From Stenotrophomonas rhizophila (GTDB lineage: Bacteria; Pseudomonadota; Gammaproteobacteria; Xanthomonadales; Xanthomonadaceae), in assembly GCF_020857975.1 (NCBI RefSeq), contig NZ_JACWUO010000001.1, forward strand, positions 124,001 to 188,000: DNA of 64,000 nucleotides, written 5' to 3'. The number at the start of each line of letters is the position of its first letter. Positions within the stretch are counted from its first letter, which is position 1. Shown here piece by piece: positions 1 to 11,258 of this stretch. Below the pieces are notes generated by a model. The model searched no databases and was not told the origin of the DNA. It saw nothing but the letters and a program-made list of their open reading frames with translations. The translations under genes were made by a program, and so were the position numbers.

Positions 1-874
1 GCAGCACCGTATTGAACTCGTGGGCGACCTCGATGTAGTCCGACGGGCCGCGCGGGCCTTCGCACAGCGCCTTGAAATCGAACCAGACGATGCTCTTGCC
101 GCGCCCGCGCACCGGAATCTTGCGCGCCTCGATCTCGATGTTGCCCGCCTTGGCCGGCTGCCCGCCGCTGAGTTCGGCCCAGCGGCCGGCGAGCCAGGCG
201 TCGCTGCCGGCACCGCGCGGGGACTGGTACACCGGCGAGCGGGTCAGCGCGCGCATCCGGTAATCCTCGGTGCCCTCGGCGTACAGCTCCACGCAGTAGG
301 TCTGCAGCAGGCCGATCGCCGGCAGGAAGCTGTCGCGCTGCAGGCCGTTCAGGTACAGGTTCTCCACCGCGGTATTGGAGGTGGTCACCAGGGTCACGCC
401 CTCGGCGAACAGGCGCTCGAGCAGCCGCGCCAGCAGCATCGCATCGCCGATGTCGGTGACGAAGAACTCATCGAGCACCAGCACCCGCAGCCGGCTGCGC
501 CATTCCTGGGCGATCCTGGCCAGCGGGTCGCTCTGGCCCTGGTGCTCGCGCAGGCGCTCGTGGATGCCACGCATGAACCGGTGGAAATGGGTGCGGTACT
601 TCTGCTCGATCGGCAGGCCGTCGTAGAACAGATCGACCAGGAAGGTCTTGCCGCGCCCCACCCCGCCCCAGAAATACAGACCCTTGACCGGCTCGGGCTT
701 CTTCCAGAATGCGGAGAGGCGGTCCAGCCAGCCGTCCTGGGCGCTGTCGACCAGCGCCACATGGATGCGGTCCAGCTCGGCCAGGGCGGCGTGCTGGGCT
801 GGGTCGTTCTGCCACTCGCCGCGGGCCACGCCATCGGCGTAACGCTGGGAGGGCGTCATCGCGGTGTCGCTCAT
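1..874 (-). CDS. zapE: Cell division protein ZapE (AFG1-like ATPase), 3' end outside the window
   Basis: AFG1/ZapE-type P-loop ATPase; in E. coli ZapE acts at the Z-ring during late division. The visible part is about 291 residues; the family is usually about 365-375, so the C-terminus is missing at the window edge. The Walker A motif GGVGRGKT is readable near residue 70, and a Walker B-like LVLDEFFVTD follows. I chose the ATG at 874 (MSDTAMTPSQRYADG) because it overlaps the stop of the upstream hydrolase in an ATGA junction (871-874), which suggests translational coupling. Family assignment rests on motifs and recall. Confidence 0.9.
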   Translation of the reverse strand, partial: MSDTAMTPSQRYADGVARGEWQNDPAQHAALAELDRIHVALVDSAQDGWLDRLSAFWKKPEPVKGLYFWGGVGRGKTFLVDLFYDGLPIEQKYRTHFHRFMRGIHERLREHQGQSDPLARIAQEWRSRLRVLVLDEFFVTDIGDAMLLARLLERLFAEGVTLVTTSNTAVENLYLNGLQRDSFLPAIGLLQTYCVELYAEGTEDYRMRALTRSPVYQSPRGAGSDAWLAGRWAELSGGQPAKAGNIEIEARKIPVRGRGKSIVWFDFKALCEGPRGPSDYIEVAHEFNTVL

Positions 875-1557
875 GCCGGGTCGGGCGCCGCGTCGGGTGC
901 GGGATTGGGCAGCCACTGCTTGACGCCATGGATCAGCGCACCGCGCAGATCGACCACCTTGCGGTGGAAGAAGTGGCTGGTGTCGGGCATGCGCACCAGT
1001 TCGTGCGGTGCATCCAGGCCGTCCAGCCAGTCGTAGACCGCCTGCGGGTCGACGATCTCGTCTTCCTCGCCCTGGATCACCAGCCACTGGGCCGGCGGCT
1101 GCACGCCGTCGAAACCCCAGCGCCCGGCCGGCGGCGCGATCGAGATCAGCGTGGTCGGCTGCAGTTCGCCCGCCGCCCGCAGCGAGACATAGGCGCCGAA
1201 GCTGAAACCGGCCAGCCACAGCGCCTGGCCGGGCCGCTGCGCGCGCACCCAGGCGGCCACGGCCTTGAGGTCGTCCTGTTCGCCAACGCCGTTGTCGAAG
1301 GTGCCGGCCGACTCGCCGACGCTGCGGAAGTTGAAGCGCACGGTGGCGATTCCCAGGTCGCGCAGCGAACGCGCGGCCATGGTCACCACCTTGTTGTGCA
1401 TGCTGCCGCCCTCGGTGGACAGGGGATGGCAGACGATCGCCACCACCGGCTGTACCGCGACGTCGGCCTCGGGCAGATCGACCACGACATCCAGCGGACC
1501 GACCGGTCCGGCCAGCGTCAGCGCACCGCTTTGTTGGGGAAATGGGGGATTGTGCAT
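871..1557 (-). CDS. Alpha/beta hydrolase family protein
   Basis: A 228-residue cytoplasmic alpha/beta hydrolase. The nucleophile elbow GFSFGA (G-x-S-x-G), a downstream acid in EEDEIVDP and the histidine in DTSHFFH form a complete Ser-Asp-His triad. It resembles the COG2945-type small hydrolases; the substrate is unknown. An in-frame GTG lies 15 codons upstream, but the ATG at 1557 (MHNPPFPQQ) is preferred: a TATTAT box ends only about 6 bases upstream of it, which would suit leaderless or near-leaderless transcription. The gene is divergent from the EamA transporter (56-bp gap) and its stop overlaps the zapE start. Confidence 0.85.
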   Translation of the reverse strand: MHNPPFPQQSGALTLAGPVGPLDVVVDLPEADVAVQPVVAIVCHPLSTEGGSMHNKVVTMAARSLRDLGIATVRFNFRSVGESAGTFDNGVGEQDDLKAVAAWVRAQRPGQALWLAGFSFGAYVSLRAAGELQPTTLISIAPPAGRWGFDGVQPPAQWLVIQGEEDEIVDPQAVYDWLDGLDAPHELVRMPDTSHFFHRKVVDLRGALIHGVKQWLPNPAPDAAPDPA

Positions 1558-1613
1558 AGCGTCATAATACCGTCCCTCCGCGTGCTTCAGCGCCGCCACC
1601 ACCGGGTCCGTAC

Positions 1614-2477
1614 ATGCACTATCTGGTTTTCAGCGTTCTCTGCAGCGTGCTGGTCTCGGTCCTGCTGAAGCTGGCGCCGCGCCGGCGGCTGGACATGGCC
1701 CAGGTGGTGACCTGGAACTACCTGGTCGCCGCCGTGCTCAGCCTGGTGCTGCTGCGCCCGTCCCTGGCCATGCTGCAGACCGGCCACGCGCCGTGGCTGG
1801 CCCTGCTGGGGCTGGCGGTCACGCTGCCGACGATCTTCCTGGTGATGGCCGGCGCGGTCACCCGTGCCGGCATCGTGCGCAGCGATGTGGCCCAGCGGCT
1901 GTCGCTGCTGCTGTCGCTGCTGGCCGCCTTCCTGGTGTTCGGCGAAACCGCCAACGGCTGGAAACTGGCCGGGCTGGGGCTGGGCCTGCTGGCCATCGTG
2001 GGGATCAGCGTGCGCCCGCGCGCGGCGGCGGCCGAGCCCGGCGGGCAGCGCGCATGGCCGTGGCTGCTGGGGGTGTGGGTGGGCTACGCGCTGGTGGACA
2101 TCATGCTCAAGCAGGTGGCGCTGTCGGGTACCCCATCGATGGCCGCGCTCACCGCCAGCTTCGGCCTGGCCTTCGTGCTGATGCTGGCGCTGCAGCTGTG
2201 GCGCCACGCCAGCGGCGCCTCACCACTGCACGGGCGCAACCTGGGCGCCGGGGCGCTGCTGGGCCTGCTCAACTTCGGCAACATCCTGTTCTACGTGCGC
2301 GCCCACCAGCACCTGCCCGACAGCCCGGCGGTGGTGTTTGCCGGGATGAACATCGGGGTAGTGGTGCTGGGCGCGCTGGTGGGCGTGTTCGCGTTCGGCG
2401 AACGCACCAGCGTGTGGAACCGCGTGGGCCTGGGGCTGGCGGTGGTGGCGATCGGGTTGATCGCCTGGGGCACGTAG
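1614..2477 (+). CDS. EamA/DMT-family transporter
   Basis: A 287-residue, very hydrophobic protein with about ten predicted membrane segments in two halves, as in drug/metabolite transporters (EamA). It opens with a membrane helix (MHYLVFSVLCSVLVSVLL) and ends with AIGLIAWGT. Each half ends its fourth helix with a GE motif (FGETANGWK near residue 105; FGERTSVWN near 265), the usual EamA signature. The substrate cannot be read from sequence. It is monocistronic, with the hydrolase divergent upstream and a composite repeat downstream. The stop codon TAG lies inside a GTAG. Confidence 0.85.
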   Translation: MHYLVFSVLCSVLVSVLLKLAPRRRLDMAQVVTWNYLVAAVLSLVLLRPSLAMLQTGHAPWLALLGLAVTLPTIFLVMAGAVTRAGIVRSDVAQRLSLLLSLLAAFLVFGETANGWKLAGLGLGLLAIVGISVRPRAAAAEPGGQRAWPWLLGVWVGYALVDIMLKQVALSGTPSMAALTASFGLAFVLMLALQLWRHASGASPLHGRNLGAGALLGLLNFGNILFYVRAHQHLPDSPAVVFAGMNIGVVVLGALVGVFAFGERTSVWNRVGLGLAVVAIGLIAWGT

Positions 2478-2495
2478 TGAGTTTGCCGTTGCCGT

Positions 2496-2960
2496 TGATC
2501 TTGACCCACCTCCCCCTTGGAGCGAGCCGAGCATCGCAGCGGCAGCGGGGGCGAAGAGGCGCGGGCCAAGCATGAAGCATGCTGAGGGCTGTGCGGCAGC
2601 ATATGGGCGCGTGGCGACGCGCTGGAACAACGGGCGCCCGCTGGTCTGGGGGCGCGAGCGCAGCGAGTTCCGCGCCGTCCCCCGATGACGCGAGAAGCGC
2701 AGGGCACCGACGGGCAAAGCCCGGCGGCGAGCGGACGGGGGCGTGTTCTTTGGTTACTTTTTGATGGCGCACATCCCTGTGCGCCACCCTTCGGGCCAGC
2801 TGCGCTGTTCCGCGCCGCTCCTGCGGCGCAGGTGCACGAGGGTAGAGCCGACTGTTAGTCGGCTGCCGTTGCTCGCGCCCCGAAGGGGCACGAAACGCTT
2901 TTGAATTTGTCCGCGAAGCGGTAACAACAGCAACTGCATCCGGCCAGCGGCCGGCACTAC
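2496..2960. repeat. Composite intergenic repeat, copy 1 (core orientation A)
   Basis: This 563-bp gene-free stretch (2478-3040) holds a multi-part repeat that shares three blocks with 56125-56385: a left block (TTGGAGCGAGCCGAGCATCGCA, here 2517-2538), a middle block ending in TTTGGTTACTTT (about 2739-2760) and a right block GGGGCACGAAACGCTTTTG (from 2885). Between the middle and right blocks lies a core of about 80 bp (2761-2840) that is reverse-complemented relative to the other copy. A SMAG palindrome is inserted at 2842-2864. Frames open through it but have no gene-like features. Confidence 0.75.
2842..2864 (+). repeat. SMAG-type GTAG palindrome
   Basis: GTAG followed by AGCCGACT-gtt-AGTCGGCT, a perfect 8-bp stem. 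This fits the SMAG element form (GTAG head plus hairpin) described in Stenotrophomonas. It sits at the edge of the invertible-looking core of the composite repeat. Confidence 0.8.
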
Positions 2961-3040
2961 CGAAACAGCGAAGGCAACGGCAGCTGGGCAAAGCCCACCT
3001 CTACGCGTCGGAACGCCGCGACGCGCTGGACGGTGGCTGG

Positions 3041-4477
<1,437 letters not shown>

Positions 4478-4517
4478 CGGAAGCGGAACTCCAGGAAAGT
4501 GCGGCAAGGCTAACCAC

Positions 4518-4547
4518 ATAAAGTGAAACGCCGCCCTACGGCGGCGT
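4518..4547 (-). terminator. Intrinsic terminator after the cytochrome c gene
   Basis: Read on the minus strand: 8-bp perfect stem ACGCCGCC/GGCGGCGT with a 4-base loop (GTAG), followed by TTCACTTTAT. It lies 24 bp past the stop of the cytochrome gene and before the nuclease start. Confidence 0.7.
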
Positions 4548-4571
4548 CGGTGGCCTGATCCGGCAAAGCGG

Positions 4572-5090
4572 TTATTTCAGGTTGGCCAGCATCCAGTCGA
4601 CGGTGGCGTGGATCTGCTCTTCGGTCAGCGCCGGGTTGCCGCCCTTGGGCGGCATGATCCCGCCATCCGGGCCGGTATAGCCCTCCAGCGCGTGCTTGTA
4701 GAGGGTATCCTTGCCCTGGGCGATGCGCGCATCCCAGTGGCTGTGGTCCAGCGTGGGCGCCTTGCCCACCCCGTTGGTATGGCAGGCGGTGCACAGGTTG
4801 TCGTAGATCACCTTGCCGTCGGTGGTACCGCCATAGGCCGCCTGCGAGGCGGCCTTGGCCATGGCGGCGGCCTTGGCGGCCGCCTGCGCGGCTGCGCCGG
4901 TGCTGCCGGCATAGACCGCACCGGCCGGGGCGATGCGTTGTTCGGTGCGCTTGACCGCCAACGGTGAGACTTCCGGGGGAATACTGGTGTGCAGGTAGGC
5001 TGCGAACAGAATCAGGCCGAGCGTGATGGCCATCAATAAGGCGATGACCATGGAAAAGCGTTTCAGGAACTCGAGGTCGTAATTCCGCAC
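4572..5090 (-). CDS. Membrane-anchored cytochrome c (c5-like)
   Basis: A 172-residue class I cytochrome c. An N-terminal membrane anchor (about residues 14-32, FSMVIALLMAITLGLILFAA) is followed by an Ala/Lys-rich linker (residues 60-88) and one heme domain with CTACH and a distal methionine in GGIMPPKGG, typical of the c5 family. It probably shuttles electrons at the periplasmic face of the inner membrane. The assigned start is GTG (5090), preceded by a GAGA purine run; the next in-frame ATG would cut into the anchor. It is monocistronic, with a terminator immediately downstream. Confidence 0.85.
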   Translation of the reverse strand: MRNYDLEFLKRFSMVIALLMAITLGLILFAAYLHTSIPPEVSPLAVKRTEQRIAPAGAVYAGSTGAAAQAAAKAAAMAKAASQAAYGGTTDGKVIYDNLCTACHTNGVGKAPTLDHSHWDARIAQGKDTLYKHALEGYTGPDGGIMPPKGGNPALTEEQIHATVDWMLANLK

Positions 5091-5204
5091 TCTCTATACC
5101 CCTGGCTGGTAGTCGTTGGACCACGGCTTGTCGCCCGAGTATGACCAGCGTCGGCCGGGCTCTGCAAGCAGGCCCGGTCTATCGCATTGCAGCATGGGCG
5201 CCGC

Positions 5205-5810
5205 TCAGGCGCCGGCGGCGCGCAGGCAGAAATCGCAGATCGAGGCGACCAGGGCATCTTCGTCGCCATGCGCATCGCGGCTGGGCGCGGTCGGCCCGAC
5301 CAGGGCCTCGGTGAAGGCGCCGACGATGCAGGCCGCGGCCACATGGCTGTCCTGTGGCGGGAAGCTGCCGGCCTGGATGCCCTCGGCGACGATGCGGTGG
5401 AACACCTGGCCGAACAGCCGGCGGCAGCGGATGCGCTCGGCTTCCACTTCCGGGTCGACCGGTTCGGCGATGAAGGCATAGGCCAGCCCGGGCCCGGCCA
5501 GCGCGCGCCGCACGAAGGCGGTGATCGCCCGGCGCAGGCGCTCGGGCGCCGGCAACGGTTCGGCCGCGATCGCCTCGAAAATGCGCAGCTCATGCTCCAC
5601 CGCCGCGGTCAGAACCTCGACGAACAACTCGGCCTTGGACGGGAAGTGGCGGTAGATCAGCCCGGTGGACACCCCGGCCTGGGCCGCCACGGCGGTCACC
5701 GGGGCATTGCGGTAGCCGCCGGCCGCGACCAGCTCGCGGGTGGCCAGCAGGATCCGTTCACGGGCCCCGGCGAGGCGTTCTTCCATCAATGCAGAGCGTT
5801 TGTAGGCCAT
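5205..5810 (-). CDS. TetR/AcrR-family transcriptional repressor
   Basis: 201 residues. The N-terminal helix-turn-helix is clear (ILLATRELVAAGG, then VTAVAAQAGVSTGLIYRHF at about 38-56), with FPSKAELF following as in TetR proteins. The C-terminal ligand domain is not specific by eye. It is divergent from the leucine-degradation operon across 139 bp that contain overlapping inverted repeats. I infer that it represses that operon and itself and senses a branched-chain acyl-CoA. The start at ATG 5810 is the only reasonable one. Confidence 0.88.
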   Translation of the reverse strand: MAYKRSALMEERLAGARERILLATRELVAAGGYRNAPVTAVAAQAGVSTGLIYRHFPSKAELFVEVLTAAVEHELRIFEAIAAEPLPAPERLRRAITAFVRRALAGPGLAYAFIAEPVDPEVEAERIRCRRLFGQVFHRIVAEGIQAGSFPPQDSHVAAACIVGAFTEALVGPTAPSRDAHGDEDALVASICDFCLRAAGA

Positions 5811-5824
5811 TTGTTGATTCTATG

Positions 5825-5847
5825 TTCAATTTTTGAATTTGTATTCA
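5825..5847. promoter_or_regulatory. Candidate TetR operator between the regulator and the isovaleryl-CoA dehydrogenase gene
   Basis: An unusually AT-rich stretch holds two overlapping inverted repeats: TTCAA-TTT-TTGAA (5825-5837) and TGAAT-TTGT-ATTCA (5834-5847). They start 15 bp upstream of the TetR start codon and about 100 bp upstream of the dehydrogenase start. Position and symmetry suit a TetR dimer site; binding is inferred. Confidence 0.5.
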
Positions 5848-5949
5848 CTTCTTTGACAAACCCCGCTACGCTGGGCCAAATCGCCCGCCGGACGGCCGTT
5901 GCCGTCCATTCCAGGTGGCGCGTCCCATCCAGCCGTTGCGGAGTCGACC

Positions 5950-7113
5950 ATGCACGTCCCCACCATGAACTTCGACCTCGGCGACGAGATCCACCTGCTG
6001 CGCCAGAGCGTGGCCCATTTTGCCTCGGCCGAGATCGCCCCGCTGGCCGCCCAGGCCGATGAGGACAACGTGTTCCCCAATGCGCTGTGGCGCAAGCTCG
6101 GCGAGCAGGGCCTGCTCGGCCTGACCGTGGAAGAGGAATATGGCGGCAGCGGCATGGGCTACCTGGCCCATGTGGTGGCGATGGAAGAGATCTCGCGCGC
6201 CTCCGGCGGCATCGGCCTGTCCTACGGCGCGCACTCCAACCTGTGCGTGAACCAGCTGCGCAAGAACGGCAACGAAGACCAGAAGCAGCGCTTCCTGCCC
6301 GGCCTGTGCAGCGGCGAGAAGGTCGGTGCGCTGGCAATGAGCGAGCCGGGCGCCGGTTCGGACGTGGTGTCGATGAAGCTGCGCGCCGACAAGCGCGGCG
6401 ACCACTACGTGCTCAACGGCAACAAGATGTGGATCACCAACGGCCCCGACGCCGACGTGCTGGTGGTCTACGCCAAGACCGACGTGGACGCCGGCGCCAA
6501 GGGCATCACCGCGTTCCTGGTCGAAAAGGGCATGCCCGGCTTCAGCACCGCGCAGAAGCTGGACAAGCTGGGTATGCGCGGCTCCAACACCTGCGAACTG
6601 GTGTTCCAGGATTGCGAAGTACCGGCCGAAAACGTGCTGGGCGCGGTCGGCGGCGGGGTCCAGGTGCTGATGTCCGGGCTGGACTTCGAACGCGTGGTGC
6701 TGTCCGGTGGCCCGCTGGGGCTGATGGCCGCGGCGATGGATGTGGTGATGCCCTACGTGCACGAGCGCAAGCAGTTCGGCCAGGCGATCGGCACCTTCCA
6801 GCTGATGCAGGCCAAGCTGGCCGACATGTACGTGGGCCTCAATGCCTGCCGCGCCTACGTGTATGCGGTGGCGCGCGCCTGCGACCTGGGCCGCACCACC
6901 CGCCAGGACGCCGCCGGTGCGATCCTGTACTCGGCCGAGAAGGCCACCTGGCTCACCGGCCAGGCCATCCAGGTGCTGGGCGGCAACGGCTACATCAACG
7001 AGTACCCGACCGGGCGCCTGTGGCGCGATGCCAAGCTGTACGAAATCGGCGCCGGCACCTCGGAGATCCGCCGCATGCTGATCGGCCGCGAACTGTTCCA
7101 GCGCACCAAGTAA
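5950..7113 (+). CDS. liuA: Isovaleryl-CoA dehydrogenase
   Basis: Oxidises isovaleryl-CoA to 3-methylcrotonyl-CoA in leucine catabolism and passes electrons to ETF. 387 residues, the usual length. Visible acyl-CoA dehydrogenase motifs are [11 protein letters not shown] (FAD and substrate contacts), [19 protein letters not shown], and [15 protein letters not shown], whose Glu is the catalytic base position specific to isovaleryl-CoA dehydrogenases. The C-terminus has [13 protein letters not shown] and [10 protein letters not shown] use the ATG at 5950: GGAG lies 6 bases upstream at 5940-5943. It is the first gene of an operon with both methylcrotonyl-CoA carboxylase subunits, divergent from the TetR gene. 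Confidence 0.93.
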   Translation: MHVPTMNFDLGDEIHLLRQSVAHFASAEIAPLAAQADEDNVFPNALWRKLGEQGLLGLTVEEEYGGSGMGYLAHVVAMEEISRASGGIGLSYGAHSNLCVNQLRKNGNEDQKQRFLPGLCSGEKVGALAMSEPGAGSDVVSMKLRADKRGDHYVLNGNKMWITNGPDADVLVVYAKTDVDAGAKGITAFLVEKGMPGFSTAQKLDKLGMRGSNTCELVFQDCEVPAENVLGAVGGGVQVLMSGLDFERVVLSGGPLGLMAAAMDVVMPYVHERKQFGQAIGTFQLMQAKLADMYVGLNACRAYVYAVARACDLGRTTRQDAAGAILYSAEKATWLTGQAIQVLGGNGYINEYPTGRLWRDAKLYEIGAGTSEIRRMLIGRELFQRTK

Positions 7114-7123
7114 GGGCCCTGCC

Positions 7124-8734
<1,611 letters not shown>

Positions 8735-8742
8735 GGCACGTG

Positions 8743-8760
8743 CGGCACCGCATGGTGCCG
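8743..8760. other. Intercistronic hairpin in the liuB-liuD gap
   Basis: Perfect 7-bp stem CGGCACC/GGTGCCG with a GCAT loop and no T-run. It lies in the 64-bp gap, where related operons often have the methylglutaconyl-CoA hydratase gene nearby. It may be a partial terminator or RNA-stability element. Confidence 0.35.
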
Positions 8761-8798
8761 CCCCCTGTTCGGCCACTGGCCCGCGCAACGAGACCACC

Positions 8799-10784
8799 AT
8801 GTTCACCAAGATCCTGATCGCCAACCGCGGCGAAATCGCCTGCCGCGTCATCGCCACCTGCCAACGCCTGGGCATCGCCACGGTGGCGGTGTATTCGGAC
8901 GCCGACCGCAACGCGCGCCACGTGCGCCTGGCCGACGAGGCCATCGCGATCGGCCCGGCGCCGGCGCGCGAGAGCTACCTGCGCGGCGACGCCATCCTGG
9001 AGGCCGCGCGCCGCACCGGCGCCCAGGCGATCCATCCCGGCTACGGCTTCCTGTCGGAGAACGCGGGCTTCGCGCAGGCCTGCGCCGAGGCGGGCATCGT
9101 GTTCATCGGCCCCTCCGCTGCGGCGATCCGCGCGATGGGCGACAAGAGCGCGGCCAAGGCGCTGATGCAGCAGGCCGGCGTGCCGCTGACCCCCGGCTAC
9201 CACGGCGATGAGCAGGTACCGGCGTTCCTGCGCGGCCAGGCCGACGGCATCGGCTACCCGGTGCTGATCAAGGCCAGCGCCGGCGGCGGTGGCAAGGGCA
9301 TGCGCCGCGTGGACGACAGCGCCGCCTTCACCGAGGCGCTGGCCAGCTGCCAACGCGAGGCGCAGTCCGCGTTCGGCAATGCGCACGTGCTGGTCGAAAA
9401 ATACGTCGAGCGCCCGCGCCATATCGAGATCCAGGTGTTCGGCGACAGCCACGGCAACGTGGTCTACCTGTTCGAGCGCGATTGCTCGGTGCAGCGCCGC
9501 CATCAGAAGGTCCTGGAAGAAGCGCCCGCCCCGGGCATGACGCCCGGGCGACGCGCCGCGATGGGCAAGGCCGCGGTGGATGCCGCGCGCGCGGTGAACT
9601 ATGTGGGCGCCGGCACGGTGGAGTTCATCGCCGCGCCCAACGGCGATTTCTTCTTCATGGAAATGAACACCCGCCTCCAGGTGGAGCACCCGGTCACCGA
9701 GTGCATCACCGGCACCGACCTGGTCGAATGGCAGCTGCGCGTAGCCAGCGGTGAGCCGCTGCCGCTGCAGCAGGATCAACTGCAGATCCGCGGCCATGCA
9801 CTGGAAGCGCGCCTGTACGCCGAAGACGCCGACCGCGGCTTCCTGCCCTCCACCGGCACCCTTCGCCACCTGCGCCTGCCAGCCAACAGCGCGCACGTGC
9901 GGGTGGATGCCGGTGTCGAACAAGGCGATGCGATCACCCCGTTCTACGACCCGATGATCGCCAAGCTGATCGTCTGGGACGTGGACCGCGACGCCGCGCT
10001 GCGCCGCATGCAGCAGGCCCTGGCCGAATGCGAAGTGGTCGGCGTGACCACCAATGCCGCGTTCCTGCGCCGGCTGGTGATGACCGACTCGTTCGCCAGT
10101 GCCAACCTGGATACCGCGCTGATCGAGCGCGAACACGCCGCCCTGGCGCCCGATGCCGGTGACAGCGACCCGACGCCCTGGGTACTGGTCGCGATCGCCG
10201 CGATCGGCAGCCAGGCCGCCGCCAGCGTCGACGCGCGCGACCCGCATTCGCCGTGGCAGCGCCAGGACGGCTGGCGCATCGGTGCGCGCGCCGCATCCAC
10301 GCTCACCCTGGAACACCGCGGCAACCAGCAGACGGTGACGCTGCAGGAACGCGACGGCGCCTGGTCGGTAACGGTCGGAGCGGTATGCGTGCTCGCCCAC
10401 GGCGGCCTGGATGGCGATGTGCTGCGCGTGCAGAGCGGCGACACCCTGCACCGCGCCCGCGTGGTCCGCGACGGCAACGCGCTATATCTGTTCGGCGGCG
10501 ACGGCACCCGGCACTTCATCCTGCACGATCCGGTCAGCGAAGCCGACCAGGCCGTGGTCGATGCCGGCAGCCTGGTCGCCCCGATGCCGGGCCGTATTGT
10601 CGCGACCTTGGTGGCACCGGGCACGGCGGTCAAACGCGGCGCGCCGCTGCTGGTGCTCGAAGCGATGAAGATGGAGCACACCCTGCAGGCGCCGGCCGAT
10701 GGCGTGGTGCAGGGCTACCGGGTCAAGCCCGGCGACCAGGTCGGCGATGGGGCGGTGCTGGTGGATTTCGATATAGTCGCGTGA
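8799..10784 (+). CDS. liuD: 3-Methylcrotonyl-CoA carboxylase, biotin carboxylase/BCCP (alpha) subunit
   Basis: 661 residues, full length. The N-terminal biotin carboxylase domain (about 1-445) begins FTKILIANRGEIACRVI and has the glycine-rich ATP loop KASAGGGGKGMRRV near 162-175, the FLEMNTRLQVEHPVTE-like segment (here FMEMNTRLQVEHPVTE) near 285-300, and the biotin carboxylase C-terminal domain after it. A variable BT region follows, then a biotinyl domain with EAMKMEH, whose biotinylated Lys is residue 624. It is the last gene of the operon; no hydratase or HMG-CoA lyase follows. Confidence 0.94.
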   Translation: MFTKILIANRGEIACRVIATCQRLGIATVAVYSDADRNARHVRLADEAIAIGPAPARESYLRGDAILEAARRTGAQAIHPGYGFLSENAGFAQACAEAGIVFIGPSAAAIRAMGDKSAAKALMQQAGVPLTPGYHGDEQVPAFLRGQADGIGYPVLIKASAGGGGKGMRRVDDSAAFTEALASCQREAQSAFGNAHVLVEKYVERPRHIEIQVFGDSHGNVVYLFERDCSVQRRHQKVLEEAPAPGMTPGRRAAMGKAAVDAARAVNYVGAGTVEFIAAPNGDFFFMEMNTRLQVEHPVTECITGTDLVEWQLRVASGEPLPLQQDQLQIRGHALEARLYAEDADRGFLPSTGTLRHLRLPANSAHVRVDAGVEQGDAITPFYDPMIAKLIVWDVDRDAALRRMQQALAECEVVGVTTNAAFLRRLVMTDSFASANLDTALIEREHAALAPDAGDSDPTPWVLVAIAAIGSQAAASVDARDPHSPWQRQDGWRIGARAASTLTLEHRGNQQTVTLQERDGAWSVTVGAVCVLAHGGLDGDVLRVQSGDTLHRARVVRDGNALYLFGGDGTRHFILHDPVSEADQAVVDAGSLVAPMPGRIVATLVAPGTAVKRGAPLLVLEAMKMEHTLQAPADGVVQGYRVKPGDQVGDGAVLVDFDIVA

Positions 10785-10855
10785 TATACAGCGCCTTCGG
10801 GAGACCCTGATTCGGCAGATTGTGTCGATCACGAACCAGTCAGTTGCAGCCTCAT

Positions 10856-10879
10856 TGGCGGAGTCGATTCCTCCAGCCA
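10856..10879 (+). promoter_or_regulatory. Hairpin in the 5' region of the first peptide precursor
   Basis: TGGCGGAG-tcgattc-CTCC(a)GCCA forms an 8-bp stem with one bulge, 33 bp upstream of the precursor ATG. It may be an operator or a leader structure. The ribosome-binding site AAAAGGAAA lies downstream of it and is free. Confidence 0.35.
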
Positions 10880-10911
10880 CAGCCTGACCACCGCGAAAAG
10901 GAAATGATTCA

Positions 10912-11256
10912 ATGCACGCTGATGCCACATACGATGCACCGACAACCTTCAGCAAGCCCGCCGTTCCAGCCGAAGCCGCTGTTGCTCTGCTGAGGGCTCT
11001 TGGTAGCGATGACGCGTTCCGTGATCTGTTTAAGTCGGATCCACGTAAAGCCCTGCACGAGATCGGCTTCGAGCTCCCTGTTGGTGCCACGACACCGATG
11101 TGCATGATGGTCGGTCAATTGGCTACCAAGGAAGAAGTGAGGAATGCGTACGACGCGCTTTACACCCACCTGACTGGAGCGACTCGAACGGCCATGACGG
11201 TCGTTTTTACATTCGAACACGGTCGGATCAATGACGTGGTAAAGACAGCCGCCTAA
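10912..11256 (+). CDS. NHLP-like RiPP precursor peptide A (putative modified peptide)
   Basis: A 114-residue protein I recognise as the NHLP-related 'putative modified peptide' family of Xanthomonadaceae. Residues 22-55 form a leader-like helical segment (DDAFRDLFKSDPRKALHEIG) matching the nitrile-hydratase-like pattern FRxxFxxDPxxALxxxG. After it come Cys64, QLATKEE (69-75) and the C-terminal VVFTFEHGR (97-105), all three shared in position with precursor B at 12554. A strong ribosome-binding site (AAAAGGAAA) precedes the ATG. Base composition is clearly less G+C-rich than the flanking liuD and aceA genes. Its stop lies 2 bp from that of the convergent dehydrogenase. The core peptide and modification are unknown. 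Confidence 0.8.
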   Translation: MHADATYDAPTTFSKPAVPAEAAVALLRALGSDDAFRDLFKSDPRKALHEIGFELPVGATTPMCMMVGQLATKEEVRNAYDALYTHLTGATRTAMTVVFTFEHGRINDVVKTAA

Positions 11257-11258
11257 CG

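Noticed and set aside
2496..2960. Short proteins in the composite repeat (frames on both strands)
   Set aside because: They recur in both repeat copies with different cores and lack ribosome-binding sites; typical spurious calls in repeat DNA.
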